The translations under genes and the position numbers were made by a program. Positions 18,341-26,314 of a stretch of 64,000 nt of DNA are shown piece by piece. The stretch comes from Mycobacterium sp. AT1 (GTDB taxonomy: Bacteria; Actinomycetota; Actinomycetes; Mycobacteriales; Mycobacteriaceae), in NCBI RefSeq assembly GCF_002043095.1, contig NZ_MVOC01000010.1, positions 124,001 through 188,000 on the forward strand, read 5' to 3'. Numbering within the stretch: the first letter of the stretch is position 1; every line of letters begins with the position of its first letter. The notes under the pieces were generated by a model, which had not been told where the DNA came from, made no database searches, and worked only from the letters and a program-made list of their open reading frames with translations.

Positions 18341-21300
18341 ATGAACCTAATTGATCGAATTTCCGCCGCTCTCGACAGCAAGAGCGTCCGAATCGACGCA
18401 AACGTCTTCGAAGAGTGCGCAACAGACCTGTTGCAGGATCTGTACCCCAATCTTGTAGCTGTGAGAGGAGGGTCGGATAGCGGACGAGACGCAGACATCC
18501 TCAACGGAACGGGTGCACCGCCGACCCGTATGGCGATAACGTCCTCGCGCACCTACGAAGGTGCGAGGAAAAATTTGAGATCGTCAATGGATTCGCTAGA
18601 ACAGCACGCAATGCCGGGGAAGACGATCGTATCGGTCAGCCTTGCCGAGTTAAATCAAAGCAAGCGCAAGAAGCTGGAGGACTTAGCCGCTAGTCGCGGG
18701 TACAAACTCGAAGCTATTCTTGATCGAGCCTTATTTGCAGATCGACTCCGGCTCAGTGGTGATTGGCGAGAGAAACTGCTTGGTCTGCCCGGCGGACCCT
18801 TTTCACTATCGAAGTATTCGGCTCGCCGGAATGTCGAGTCTCGAGATTTCGACATCGTAGGCCGCACCGAAGACCTGGACACGATAAAAAACTCGGCCGA
18901 AGACATACTACTTTACGGCGTTCCTGGAGTGGGTAAATCTGCAATTTTAGAGAAAACCGAAGGACTCTATTTTGTCGATGGTACGCCCACCGCCGAGCGG
19001 TTAATGGACGACGTGATGACAACTCAGCCGAGCATTCTCGTTGTCGACGATGCGCCACGCCGCATGAATCTGTTGGAAGACTTGCAACAGATTCGGCGTC
19101 ACGAGGGACTCCCGTTTCGAATAATTGCCGTCTGCTGGCCGCATCAACGCGAGGAATTAGCCATCAGCCTTGCATCGGCACTCGAGATGCAGGTGTTGCC
19201 ACTGATCCGGCAGGATGTCGCCAAGATCATTCGCGATGCCGGCATCACACGTGAGTCGCTCGTAGGTCGGATCCTTGATCAGGCGAAGGGAAGACCGGCT
19301 TGGGCTTCGCGCCTAATTGATTTAATCAAAGGCGGGGTGGAATGGCGCGAGGTTCAGACGGGTGAAGCCATAAGGGGCGAGATTTCCCGGTACCTAATCC
19401 GCGCCGGAATTTCGAAGGAGGCAAGAGATGTACTGGCCGCCATTGCAATACTAGGCACCGCCGCGGAGAGCGACATAGCCTCGGTGTCCAGCCAGCTAGA
19501 GATATCAAGGACGACCGTTCGCCATTTGATCGATGACTTGGCGGTCGGCGGATTGTTAGACGTTCGCCAGCAGTGGACGCCGCAAGCGAACCGCGAAAAC
19601 GTTTACGGTGTCGAACCGCAAATTCTCGCTACGAGCATAGTGGTTGATGCATTCTTTGGTCCGCGCCCAGCAGTTGTGCCACTGGCCGAATTGTTCGAAG
19701 CGTGGCCGTCGAAACAGGACTCGATCACATTACATTGCATTCGGGCCGCACTTCTGGGCGTAAACGGCGCCTACCCTGTAGCTCGATCATTATTCTCCGC
19801 GATGAGCAATCAGGGTGTCATAGGCGTGGGATCTGACATATATCGACACTACTTACACCTCGGCGCAAACGAGGCCCACGAAGTGATAGAGCGGGCACTC
19901 ATTGAGTGGGAGCGATCGAATAACGATACGCAGTTGCGGCGCCAAGCGATTTTGGATCAAGTCGCCACGTACTTTGCAGATGCCATACGGGATATGGACC
20001 TATATTCGGTAGTCGACGATGTGATGTCGTTTGCAAGCAAGGTCGGCGACCAAGGCTTAAAGAAACGGCTTCTTGCGGGATTCATCGACCAAATAAGAAA
20101 CATAGCAATCCCCGACGGATCAATAAATCTAGCTCCCCTACTTCGTATATGGCAGCAGGTGAGCGACTGGATTGCTGGTGAACCGTCTGCTGACACAGCA
20201 AGCTTACGTACGACGCTATTGTGTGAGCTGCTTAACCCTGCCTTTGAATCCAACACCCTTAGTCCAGAGGACCGTCGACTCTTGCGGCTTTTCTCCGTCG
20301 TTCTACCTGCCGAATCCATGGCGATGTTTAACGATCAAATTTGGTCATCATATAGTTCGACCGCTTCGAATCCAGACCATGGCGAGCTTACTCAATTGAC
20401 TGCACTTTTTAGGCAGTGGGCGCTGATTGCGCGCGGTTTTAGCCCGGGATTCGGTCGAGAGATATCCCAAGAGCAGATGGGCGAGGCGAAACTACTGGCC
20501 GGTGCTTTGGCGGATTACATAATGGCAAATAGCAACGACTTTCCGGGCATTAGGGCGACTGTCCGAACCTTCTCGAAAGAACTCGGTCGCGAGTTCACTG
20601 AGCGGGATCCCCTTTTAGCCGCCATTTTCTTGGTGTCCGACGAAGGCGCTGATTGGCATGCGCGTAAGTCGGCGTCCGAGCGAGCGCTACAGCGCGAAGT
20701 GCAGCGAGGGATGGTGCAGCCTCAAGAGTTCATGAGTCGTCTAGTCGACATTCGGCGCCACATGTCCGATTGGGACCACCATTTAGGCAGTCCCATGTTC
20801 ACGCTTTTCCGGATAATCGCGCAAACAGGATCGGATGCGCTGCCTTTGGCCCGGATTGCTGTCGAGAACAAAATGTTTCCTGAAGCCGGGCCTTTAATTA
20901 CTGCTGCGCTCGCTCAATCAGATGTCGACAGCGAAACGTTGACTGCATGGCTCGACGAGACTAGTTCGGTGCGGCAGTTTGTGGTGGGATACGCACTCGC
21001 ATCTACAATCAATCCCTACGTCGACCGCGTTTTACCTCACCTCACCCCTCATGACGTTGGTGACTTATTGGCGCCAGTTGTCACAGATGAATCGGCAGTG
21101 GCGATTGCTTCCAGGCTAATTGAACACGAAAATCAAGCAGTCCGTGCGAGTTATGCCAGTGCACTAATTCTGAGCACCGACGGATCTCTGGATTCGGCTA
21201 TTCCTTCGGACATGGTGCCCCGAGTGCTGGAAGCGCTGAAAAGCGTAGTCGTCGCAGAACTGCCTCACGGGCGACACAGTTCTTACTTTCTTGACCGGCT

Positions 21301-21850
21301 GATATCAAGCTATCCCGCTATCTATGAGCACTTGTTCGAGAATGCGATGGGATTGCCTTCCAACGCCGATATCTATAAGGCCCTACAACCGTTCGAAGAT
21401 ACTGCACCGATGCTCGGTGCCGCGGCGAAGTCACGGCTATTCCTGAGTTGCGGGGAGGGCACGCGGGAAAGACGTCACGTGCTGGCAGTCCTGAGTGGCA
21501 ACGATATCGCCTGGCTAGAAAGCCTGCTCGAAGGTAATCATGTCGAGGTTGAGCAGGTCGAAACACTATTCAACGGGCTAGGTTCTCCTGTCCCGATCGA
21601 GGCTTTGGCGCGCTTGCTCGCACCACGGGGCGTAAGCCCGCTGTCGATAGCTGTGAGGGTTGAACTTGGTTCGCAGTGGGGCGAGGAACATGAACGGGTG
21701 CAGGGATACCTAGAACAGATGCTTCTCCTCGCCGAATCGGATGATCGAGACGTCGCAGCGGTCGGGTCAGCAGGCGTGCGGCATTACGAACCGCGGCTTG
21801 AGGAGGCACGCGCTAGGTTTCGAGAGGCCCAAGTCAGAGGCGATCTGTAG
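18341..21850 (+). CDS. Large STAND-type NTPase with N-terminal nuclease-like domain (Avs-like candidate anti-phage protein)
   Basis: 1169 residues. (1) Residues about 1-130: a restriction-endonuclease-like (Mrr-type) domain with E25, GGSDSGRDADI (D46, D50, D52) and a following beta strand MAITSSRT in the place of the usual Q/E-x-K; the catalytic Lys is not obvious, so activity is uncertain. (2) From VGRTEDL (174-179): STAND/AAA core with Walker A GVPGVGKS (193-200) and Walker B ILVVDD (232-237). (3) A winged-helix segment at about 383-410 (EISRTTVRHLIDDLAVGGLLDV). (4) About 750 residues of helical repeat-like sequence to the C-terminus. Effector-STAND-sensor order is that of Avs and related defence ATPases (established for those families); the antiviral role here is inference. 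Codon use is clearly AT-richer than all neighbours, indicating separate acquisition. It is transcribed against the capsid genes, at the cargo position by the left end. Confidence 0.75.
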   Translation: MNLIDRISAALDSKSVRIDANVFEECATDLLQDLYPNLVAVRGGSDSGRDADILNGTGAPPTRMAITSSRTYEGARKNLRSSMDSLEQHAMPGKTIVSVSLAELNQSKRKKLEDLAASRGYKLEAILDRALFADRLRLSGDWREKLLGLPGGPFSLSKYSARRNVESRDFDIVGRTEDLDTIKNSAEDILLYGVPGVGKSAILEKTEGLYFVDGTPTAERLMDDVMTTQPSILVVDDAPRRMNLLEDLQQIRRHEGLPFRIIAVCWPHQREELAISLASALEMQVLPLIRQDVAKIIRDAGITRESLVGRILDQAKGRPAWASRLIDLIKGGVEWREVQTGEAIRGEISRYLIRAGISKEARDVLAAIAILGTAAESDIASVSSQLEISRTTVRHLIDDLAVGGLLDVRQQWTPQANRENVYGVEPQILATSIVVDAFFGPRPAVVPLAELFEAWPSKQDSITLHCIRAALLGVNGAYPVARSLFSAMSNQGVIGVGSDIYRHYLHLGANEAHEVIERALIEWERSNNDTQLRRQAILDQVATYFADAIRDMDLYSVVDDVMSFASKVGDQGLKKRLLAGFIDQIRNIAIPDGSINLAPLLRIWQQVSDWIAGEPSADTASLRTTLLCELLNPAFESNTLSPEDRRLLRLFSVVLPAESMAMFNDQIWSSYSSTASNPDHGELTQLTALFRQWALIARGFSPGFGREISQEQMGEAKLLAGALADYIMANSNDFPGIRATVRTFSKELGREFTERDPLLAAIFLVSDEGADWHARKSASERALQREVQRGMVQPQEFMSRLVDIRRHMSDWDHHLGSPMFTLFRIIAQTGSDALPLARIAVENKMFPEAGPLITAALAQSDVDSETLTAWLDETSSVRQFVVGYALASTINPYVDRVLPHLTPHDVGDLLAPVVTDESAVAIASRLIEHENQAVRASYASALILSTDGSLDSAIPSDMVPRVLEALKSVVVAELPHGRHSSYFLDRLISSYPAIYEHLFENAMGLPSNADIYKALQPFEDTAPMLGAAAKSRLFLSCGEGTRERRHVLAVLSGNDIAWLESLLEGNHVEVEQVETLFNGLGSPVPIEALARLLAPRGVSPLSIAVRVELGSQWGEEHERVQGYLEQMLLLAESDDRDVAAVGSAGVRHYEPRLEEARARFREAQVRGDL

Positions 21851-21899
21851 CAGCAGCGACCGGGACAGTCGCGTCCTCGAAATTCTTCTGAGGCCCCGC

Positions 21900-21933
21900 A
21901 AAAAAAATGTCGCGACTAACCAAAGGGAGTCGC
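21900..21933 (-). terminator. Intrinsic terminator of the capsid operon
   Basis: On the minus strand GCGACT…AGTCGC (21933-21912) is followed by GACAT and a run of eight T (21907-21900). A second GC hairpin (CCCACCC/GGGTGGG, about 21941-21964) lies just before it. It would stop transcription of the minus-strand head genes before they enter the convergent STAND gene. Confidence 0.6.
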
Positions 21934-22005
21934 CCCACCCCCCACCCAACATTCTTGGGGTGGGGGTCCCGAACAGGGTGCACCGACCGGCTGCTGACGG
22001 ATGGT

Positions 22006-22044
22006 GCGGCACCCCGACCGCGAGGAGTCCGGACGGGGTGCCGC
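22006..22044. repeat. 11-bp perfect inverted repeat in the capsid-STAND intergenic region
   Basis: GCGGCACCCCG and CGGGGTGCCGC are separated by 17 bases. No T-run follows on either strand. It lies in the 284-base gap 21851-22134, which otherwise holds the terminator and nothing recognisable as a gene. Confidence 0.5.
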
Positions 22045-22134
22045 GGTGCCGGACCCGACCCGGATGGCATTCTGCGAGTCCGGCACGCCTGGACGCGCCC
22101 GCCGCAACGCATGCGACGCCCAGGTGGGTCTAGG

Positions 22135-22614
22135 TCAGTAGAACCATCCGACGGGCCGGTCGATATCGCTCGGGGTCGCGGCGTGACCGATTTCGGACAG
22201 GGGCACCACAGCGTGATCGGGCACCTTGGCCAGAACATCGGCCATGGCGTTGTCCGCTGAGATCAGCTCAATCCATGCACCGCGTCGGGCCGGGGCCAGT
22301 GCGCCGCGGTCGATTGCGGCGTCGACAGACGCTTCTACCTTCTGGCGCGCGGCGGCCGCCACGGCTTGGCGACCGGCTGCCGCGTCGCGTTTGAGGGCTT
22401 CGTGGAGATCGTGGTCGACGAGGTCCATGCCGCTTCGTCGTGCGGCCGCGGCGACGGCGGATGGCTTCGCGGGGTCGAAAGCCTCGGCCTGGGCGGCGAG
22501 GTCCACGACGGTGTCGATTACGAGTTCGGTATCGGCCTCGCCAGGTTCTGCCTCGGGCAACCCGAGCAGTTTGATCAGCTCGGCCTCTTGGGTGTCGTTC
22601 AGTGTTAATGCCAT
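22135..22614 (-). CDS. Scaffold-like phage head protein
   Basis: 159 residues from ATG 22614. The sequence is acidic and Ala-rich with predicted helices: LNDTQEAELIKLLGLPE near the start and a C-terminal part DRGALAPARRGAWIELIS…MADVLAKV…VPLSEIGH, which resembles the scaffold portion at the C-terminus of Mu gpI-type prohead proteases. Here that portion is a separate gene placed after the major capsid gene, while the protease is upstream. Assignment from remembered family features; moderate confidence. Last gene of the head operon. Confidence 0.5.
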   Translation of the reverse strand: MALTLNDTQEAELIKLLGLPEAEPGEADTELVIDTVVDLAAQAEAFDPAKPSAVAAAARRSGMDLVDHDLHEALKRDAAAGRQAVAAAARQKVEASVDAAIDRGALAPARRGAWIELISADNAMADVLAKVPDHAVVPLSEIGHAATPSDIDRPVGWFY

Positions 22615-22638
22615 TGTCGTGCAATTCCTTCCGCGCTG

Positions 22639-23526
22639 CTAGTCGCTGAGTCCGTTGATTCGCTTTGCGGCGTATGGGCGGTCGATCGCTATGGCTGGCA
22701 CGGCGTAGGCCTGCACCCATTTGCCGCGCTTGTGGCGGTCGTCTATGACCTCTGTGACCAATCCCGCGGACTCCCATCCGATGGTGCCGACCGTGCCCTG
22801 TTGCAGGGTGTAGGCGGTGCCGATCGGTACGCGGGGGTTGGCGAACATACCGTTGGTGAACCCGGCCGATTCGAGCATGGCGTCGAGGTTCTCGGCGTAG
22901 GCCGTACGCAGTTGCCGGGCTTGTTCCGGGTGCACGATGAGAAGATCGTGGGTCACGCCGAGTTCCTCGAGGTCGGCCATTTCCTGCACCTCGGCGAAGT
23001 GGGCGGTGGGCCGATTCGCCGACGACGTGAGGTCGGTGAGGGGGCCCACAAAAGTCAGGTCGCTCCAACCGGATGCCGTCGTGAAGGTGGCGATACCGGC
23101 AGCACCGACTTTGGCCATGAGGCGCGCGTCGAGCTTGCGGGCGATGGTGTTGGCGAGCTGGGTGGTCTGCTGGTCGAGGTAGTTGACGGTATTGCGGGTG
23201 ATGGCGGTGTCGTCAATGAAGAACTTGCCGCCCCAGTCCTCGACTACGGCGAGCTGAGGGTCCGGGTCGACACCTTCGACGACGCGGTACTCCGCGCCAG
23301 GGGTCCGCATCTCCACGTCGCTGCTGTAGAAGTCGGATGCCTGCACGGAGTGGAACAGGATGCCGCCGCCGATGACCGGCGTCCCTAACTGGCGCAGGAA
23401 CTTCGGCAGCAACAGGACTTCGTCGGCGAGGCGGGCGATGTGCGCCTGGATGATAGAGGGGGTTCGGAGGGCGGTGTCGACGGATAGGACGCGGCCGTTG
23501 AGTTCGGGGACGAGTGCGCTAGGCAT
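22639..23526 (-). CDS. Phage major capsid protein (HK97-like fold)
   Basis: 295 residues from ATG 23526. Begins MPSALVPELNGRVLSVDTALRTP, continues with an N-arm/E-loop-like segment, then VVEDWGGKFFIDDTAITRNTVNYLDQQTTQLANTIARKLDARLM (spine-helix-like) and ends VQAYAVPAIAIDRPYAAKRINGL, typical of the phiRv1/Rv1576c class of capsid proteins. Forms the icosahedral shell. Located between the cement-like and scaffold-like genes, co-transcribed on the minus strand. Confidence 0.8.
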   Translation of the reverse strand: MPSALVPELNGRVLSVDTALRTPSIIQAHIARLADEVLLLPKFLRQLGTPVIGGGILFHSVQASDFYSSDVEMRTPGAEYRVVEGVDPDPQLAVVEDWGGKFFIDDTAITRNTVNYLDQQTTQLANTIARKLDARLMAKVGAAGIATFTTASGWSDLTFVGPLTDLTSSANRPTAHFAEVQEMADLEELGVTHDLLIVHPEQARQLRTAYAENLDAMLESAGFTNGMFANPRVPIGTAYTLQQGTVGTIGWESAGLVTEVIDDRHKRGKWVQAYAVPAIAIDRPYAAKRINGLSD

Positions 23527-23590
23527 GGTGGCAGCTCCTTGGGGCGTGTCGAGCGTTGGCGGCAGGGTGACGGGGAGACACGGTCATCGG

Positions 23591-23971
23591 TCAGGCGGGC
23601 CAGGCGATCTCGGCGACGGCACCGGCGGCGACACCGGTAACGGCGTGCCCGATCACGGTGCCGGTGCTGGCAGTGACGACCCCGGCGGCGGCACCGACCT
23701 GAACCGCAGCACCGGCAGTGATGCTTGCCTCGGCCATCACCCGGACGACCCCGCCGCGGGCCACGCGCACCAACTGGCCGGTGGCCGCGTCGTTGGCGGC
23801 AACACCGAGGGCGACGACACCGGTACCGGCGGGGGCGACTGCGATGTTGCCGTTGGCGTCCCGATTGCCACTGACCCGCACGATGCGCCGGACGGTGACG
23901 GGTGCGGTTGCTGAGGCGGTGATGGCCTCGCCGGGGGCGTAGACCCATGGCTGGGTGATGACGGTGCTCAC
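23591..23971 (-). CDS. Small capsid-cement-like protein (DUF2190-like)
   Basis: 126 residues from a GTG at 23971 overlapping the protease stop by 4 bases. A single beta-rich domain: VYAPGEAITASATAPVTVRRIVRVSGN, then VVALGVAANDAATGQLVRVARGGVVRVMAEASITAGAAVQVGAAAGVV and a final VIGHAVTGVAAGAVAEIAW. This Gly/Ala/Val beta pattern and its place between protease and major capsid fit head decoration/cement proteins. Function by context. Confidence 0.65.
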   Translation of the reverse strand: MSTVITQPWVYAPGEAITASATAPVTVRRIVRVSGNRDANGNIAVAPAGTGVVALGVAANDAATGQLVRVARGGVVRVMAEASITAGAAVQVGAAAGVVTASTGTVIGHAVTGVAAGAVAEIAWPA

Positions 23972-24555
23972 GCTGGTGTCCTTTCGTGGGAGATGCTGCG
24001 GGTGGAGCGTGTTCGGCGGGCGCGGGCCAGTGCGACGGCGCGGGCACGTTCGGCTGCGACATCGGGCGCGGAGGCGATGGCGATGCGGCGGCCGGATGCG
24101 GCGACGTCTACGCCGTAGAGGCGGCATACGTCGTCGAGGGATTCGAGTTCCTTGACCGCGGGATGGGTGGCACCGAGCAGGGCGACGCCGATGAGGACGC
24201 ACTGCCAGGTACGGCCGGTGCGGTCGGTGTGGTTGAGCAGGCACTCCACCGAGCGTTGTGGGTAGGCGCGTGCCAGCACGCCCGCGATGGCGCGCGGGAC
24301 ACCGGCGAGGGTGCCGGTAAGTGTGTTGCCGCCGTCGGTGATCCGCAGTGCGGTCACGGTGCCGAGGGCTGGGCTGGCGTCGCGCATCGGCCCCTGGTGG
24401 CCGAGGTGCAGGATCGGGGTGGCGATCCCAGCGGTGTGCGCCTCGACGATCGACAGAAGGTCTGCGGGTGTCACCGTCCACGGCCCGGTCGATGCGTCAT
24501 GCTCACCGCAGTGCAGCAGCGGCACGTTTGGGATGGACGTCACGTTGACCGGCAC
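23968..24555 (-). CDS. Phage prohead protease (Mu gpI-like)
   Basis: 195 residues. LLHCGEHDASTGPWTVTPADLLSIVEAH opens the domain; H53 in HLGHQG and S102 in PQRSVECLL are candidate catalytic residues, followed by VLIGVALLGATHPAVK, the usual end of the gpI protease core. An Arg/Ala-rich helical tail follows. It would mature the prohead by cleaving scaffold and capsid N-termini. First recognised gene of the head module, with a GTGA overlap to the next gene. Confidence 0.7.
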   Translation of the reverse strand: MPVNVTSIPNVPLLHCGEHDASTGPWTVTPADLLSIVEAHTAGIATPILHLGHQGPMRDASPALGTVTALRITDGGNTLTGTLAGVPRAIAGVLARAYPQRSVECLLNHTDRTGRTWQCVLIGVALLGATHPAVKELESLDDVCRLYGVDVAASGRRIAIASAPDVAAERARAVALARARRTRSTRSISHERTPA

Positions 24556-24561
24556 TACCTA

Positions 24562-25029
24562 TCACCGGCCCTGTCGTGCCGCATGGGCGTCGACGGATGC
24601 AGCGCTGACGAGCCACCGGCCACCGGCGCGACGGACGTCCAGGCGGCCGCGGCGGACGAGATCGCGAACCCCGTTGGGTGTAATTCCCAACCGTCGCGCA
24701 GCCTCCGCTGTACCGATGTCGCTATGCGAGCCAGCGTGCACCCAATCACGTTGTGTGTCACAGACGCTGGCGGTGTCAACTGGCGATTTGGACAGTTTCG
24801 GGAGGTAGCCGGCACTGGCGTTCGTCGATCCCGGCTCGGTGGAATCGCCAGCGGCGCGGCGCAGTTTCGTGGTCAGCGCAACCAGTTTGGGTGTCGGCGT
24901 GGACGTGGTGCGGTTTCCGTCGGCGTCGCGGCGGGCGGCCAAGACTTCGGCGAGCAACTCCAGGCCACCTGCTATGAAGTCGACCTCGGCGGGGTCGAGA
25001 ATCACCGCGCCGGGCGGCACCCGGATCAC
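24562..25029 (-). CDS. Phage protein with C-terminal excisionase-type helix-turn-helix
   Basis: 155 residues from a GTG at 25029 that overlaps the preceding stop (GTGA). The N-terminal third (MIRVPPGAVILDPAEVDFIAGGLELLAEVLAARRDADG) is unrecognised; residues about 103-150 read IGTAEAARRLGITPNGVRDLVRRGRLDVRRAGGRWLVSAASV, a MerR/Xis-like winged helix. Probably a DNA-binding regulator of the element; a role at the head-gene promoter is possible because it precedes the protease gene by 6 bases. Confidence 0.65.
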   Translation of the reverse strand: MIRVPPGAVILDPAEVDFIAGGLELLAEVLAARRDADGNRTTSTPTPKLVALTTKLRRAAGDSTEPGSTNASAGYLPKLSKSPVDTASVCDTQRDWVHAGSHSDIGTAEAARRLGITPNGVRDLVRRGRLDVRRAGGRWLVSAASVDAHAARQGR

Positions 25030-25547
25030 GACATACCCGCGTAAATCGTAAGTTCGTCGGCAATGGCATCGATGAGGTCGGTGATACCGATACCGGTGCG
25101 GTCGCGGTCCAGGACACCGCGGGTGGTCTCGGTCAACCGCCACACCGTCAACTCGATTCGCGGGCGCGTCATGCGGTCATCGCGCGACTTCCAATCGGCG
25201 AGTACCGCGCCGAGTTCGGTACGCAGGTCGGCGCGAGTATCGGTCCCGGGTGTCCGGTGCAGGATCGCCAGCGCGACGTCGACTGGCAGGTTGCAGATGC
25301 CGCAGTCGGTGCAGCGTTCCGCTGCGGTATCGATGGCATCGGGCACGCCCCCGCCGTCGCGGCGCAGTGCCCACAGCGCGACAGTCAGCGCGTCGCGCCG
25401 GATTCCGACGCGGAGCCGCACCTCCAACGGGTCGAGGTCGACCGGCACCGGGTGGCCCAAGCGGGCGGCCTGCGCCTCAGCGACACGATGCACCAGGGCT
25501 TCCTCGGCAGCGTCGTCGGCCGGTCGGCGACTCGAGTGGTCACTCAT
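25026..25547 (-). CDS. Conserved phage protein, unknown function, with CTDCGIC
   Basis: 173 residues from ATG 25547, preceded by AAGGAGATCCC. Arg/Asp-rich and helical, with a CTDCGIC motif near the middle (about residues 91-97) that could bind a metal, and a Leu/Ile-rich C-terminus (GITDLIDAIADELTIYAG). No membrane segment. Overlaps neighbours on both sides by 4 bases, so it is one step in a translationally coupled chain. Function not recognised. Confidence 0.6.
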   Translation of the reverse strand: MSDHSSRRPADDAAEEALVHRVAEAQAARLGHPVPVDLDPLEVRLRVGIRRDALTVALWALRRDGGGVPDAIDTAAERCTDCGICNLPVDVALAILHRTPGTDTRADLRTELGAVLADWKSRDDRMTRPRIELTVWRLTETTRGVLDRDRTGIGITDLIDAIADELTIYAGMS

Positions 25548-25723
25548 GGGATCTCCTTGCGTGGGTTGGCAACCGGTGCGCAGCGGGCGCACAGGCCGGT
25601 GATCGTGGCGGGTTGCCCGCAGACAGGGCACCGGGCGACGGCGCGGGCCGTGGCATAACCGACGGCGAAGCCGACCATGACGCGGACGGCGTCGAGCAGA
25701 GCGAAGGTCATTGGCCCGGTCAT
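25544..25723 (-). CDS. Small zinc-ribbon protein
   Basis: 59 residues from ATG 25723: MTGPMTFALLDAVRVMVGF… then CPVCGQPATITGLCARC…. A hydrophobic N-terminal stretch of about 20 residues is followed by two CxxC pairs, a minimal zinc ribbon. It is joined to both neighbours by ATGA overlaps (25720-25723 and 25544-25547), which strongly supports translation despite its size. Function unknown. Confidence 0.6.
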   Translation of the reverse strand: MTGPMTFALLDAVRVMVGFAVGYATARAVARCPVCGQPATITGLCARCAPVANPRKEIP

Positions 25724-25935
25724 CGCGCGGCCTCCGACGGCGGCTCGTGGATCGGCTCGGTGATATCCCGGCCTACCGGCGGCGGCGTCGTGCCGTGGCC
25801 GCAGCGCACCGCCGGGTCGACCGGTGTGCCGTCTGTGGCCAGCCGCCAGCCCGTCGGCCCACAGCTATGGCAGGCCAGGATCGCAGCGGCCCGCGCCGTC
25901 CGGGCCGCCTGCTTGGCAACGCTCACACGACTCAT
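25720..25935 (-). CDS. Small phage protein with Cys/His pairs, unknown function
   Basis: 71 residues from ATG 25935: MSRVSVAKQAARTARAAAIL, then CHSCGPTGW… AVRCGHGT, a possible zinc-binding knuckle, and a Pro-rich C-terminus. First gene after the palindrome array, so probably the first gene of the late transcript. Stop overlaps the next start (ATGA). Confidence 0.5.
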   Translation of the reverse strand: MSRVSVAKQAARTARAAAILACHSCGPTGWRLATDGTPVDPAVRCGHGTTPPPVGRDITEPIHEPPSEAAR

Positions 25936-26066
25936 GAAGCTTCCTGTCGCTGCGCGGCGCTGCGGGCGCTGGGGCTTTTCATTCGCGCGTGCGGTCGTGG
26001 GGTTACTGCGGTGTCCCCGATTTGCGTAACCACATCGTGAAGCTGCGGCAGCGGGATACGTCCGTC

Positions 26067-26306
26067 TTGCACGCATGTGCATGACGGGGATGTGTAGTCC
26101 GTAGGTGGGTTGTCCTTTGTTGCACCAGGACCGTGCATGACACCTTGCACGGCCGCGGTGCAAGGTGCGGGGTGCTGATGTTGCACAAAAAACCGTGCAA
26201 GGTCCGCACTCGCGATCTTGCACCGGAACCGTGCAAGGTGGCCGATCGGTTCATGCACCGGTTCCGTGCATGACGAGATCGTGGATGTTGCACTGCTGCC
26301 GTGCAT
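26067..26306. repeat. Array of interrupted palindromes TTGCAC-N7-GTGCAA (6 units plus a degenerate one)
   Basis: Units at 26120-26138, 26145-26163, 26181-26200 (N8), 26218-26236, 26253-26271 and 26288-26306, with a compact variant (N4) at 26067-26082 and a half-site at 26319. Arms are TTGCAC or ATGCAC and GTGCAA or GTGCAT; the outer base co-varies in units 2, 4 and 5, keeping the palindrome. Spacer sequences differ. The last four units are spaced 35-37 bp. The array fills the 379-base gene-free gap 25936-26314 between early and capsid genes. It could be an operator or iteron array. Confidence 0.85.
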
Positions 26307-26314
26307 GATTGCGG

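Noticed and set aside
26067..26306. Possible CRISPR array
   Set aside because: Repeats are short interrupted palindromes with varying arms and unequal spacing, no 25-35 bp conserved direct repeats and no cas genes.
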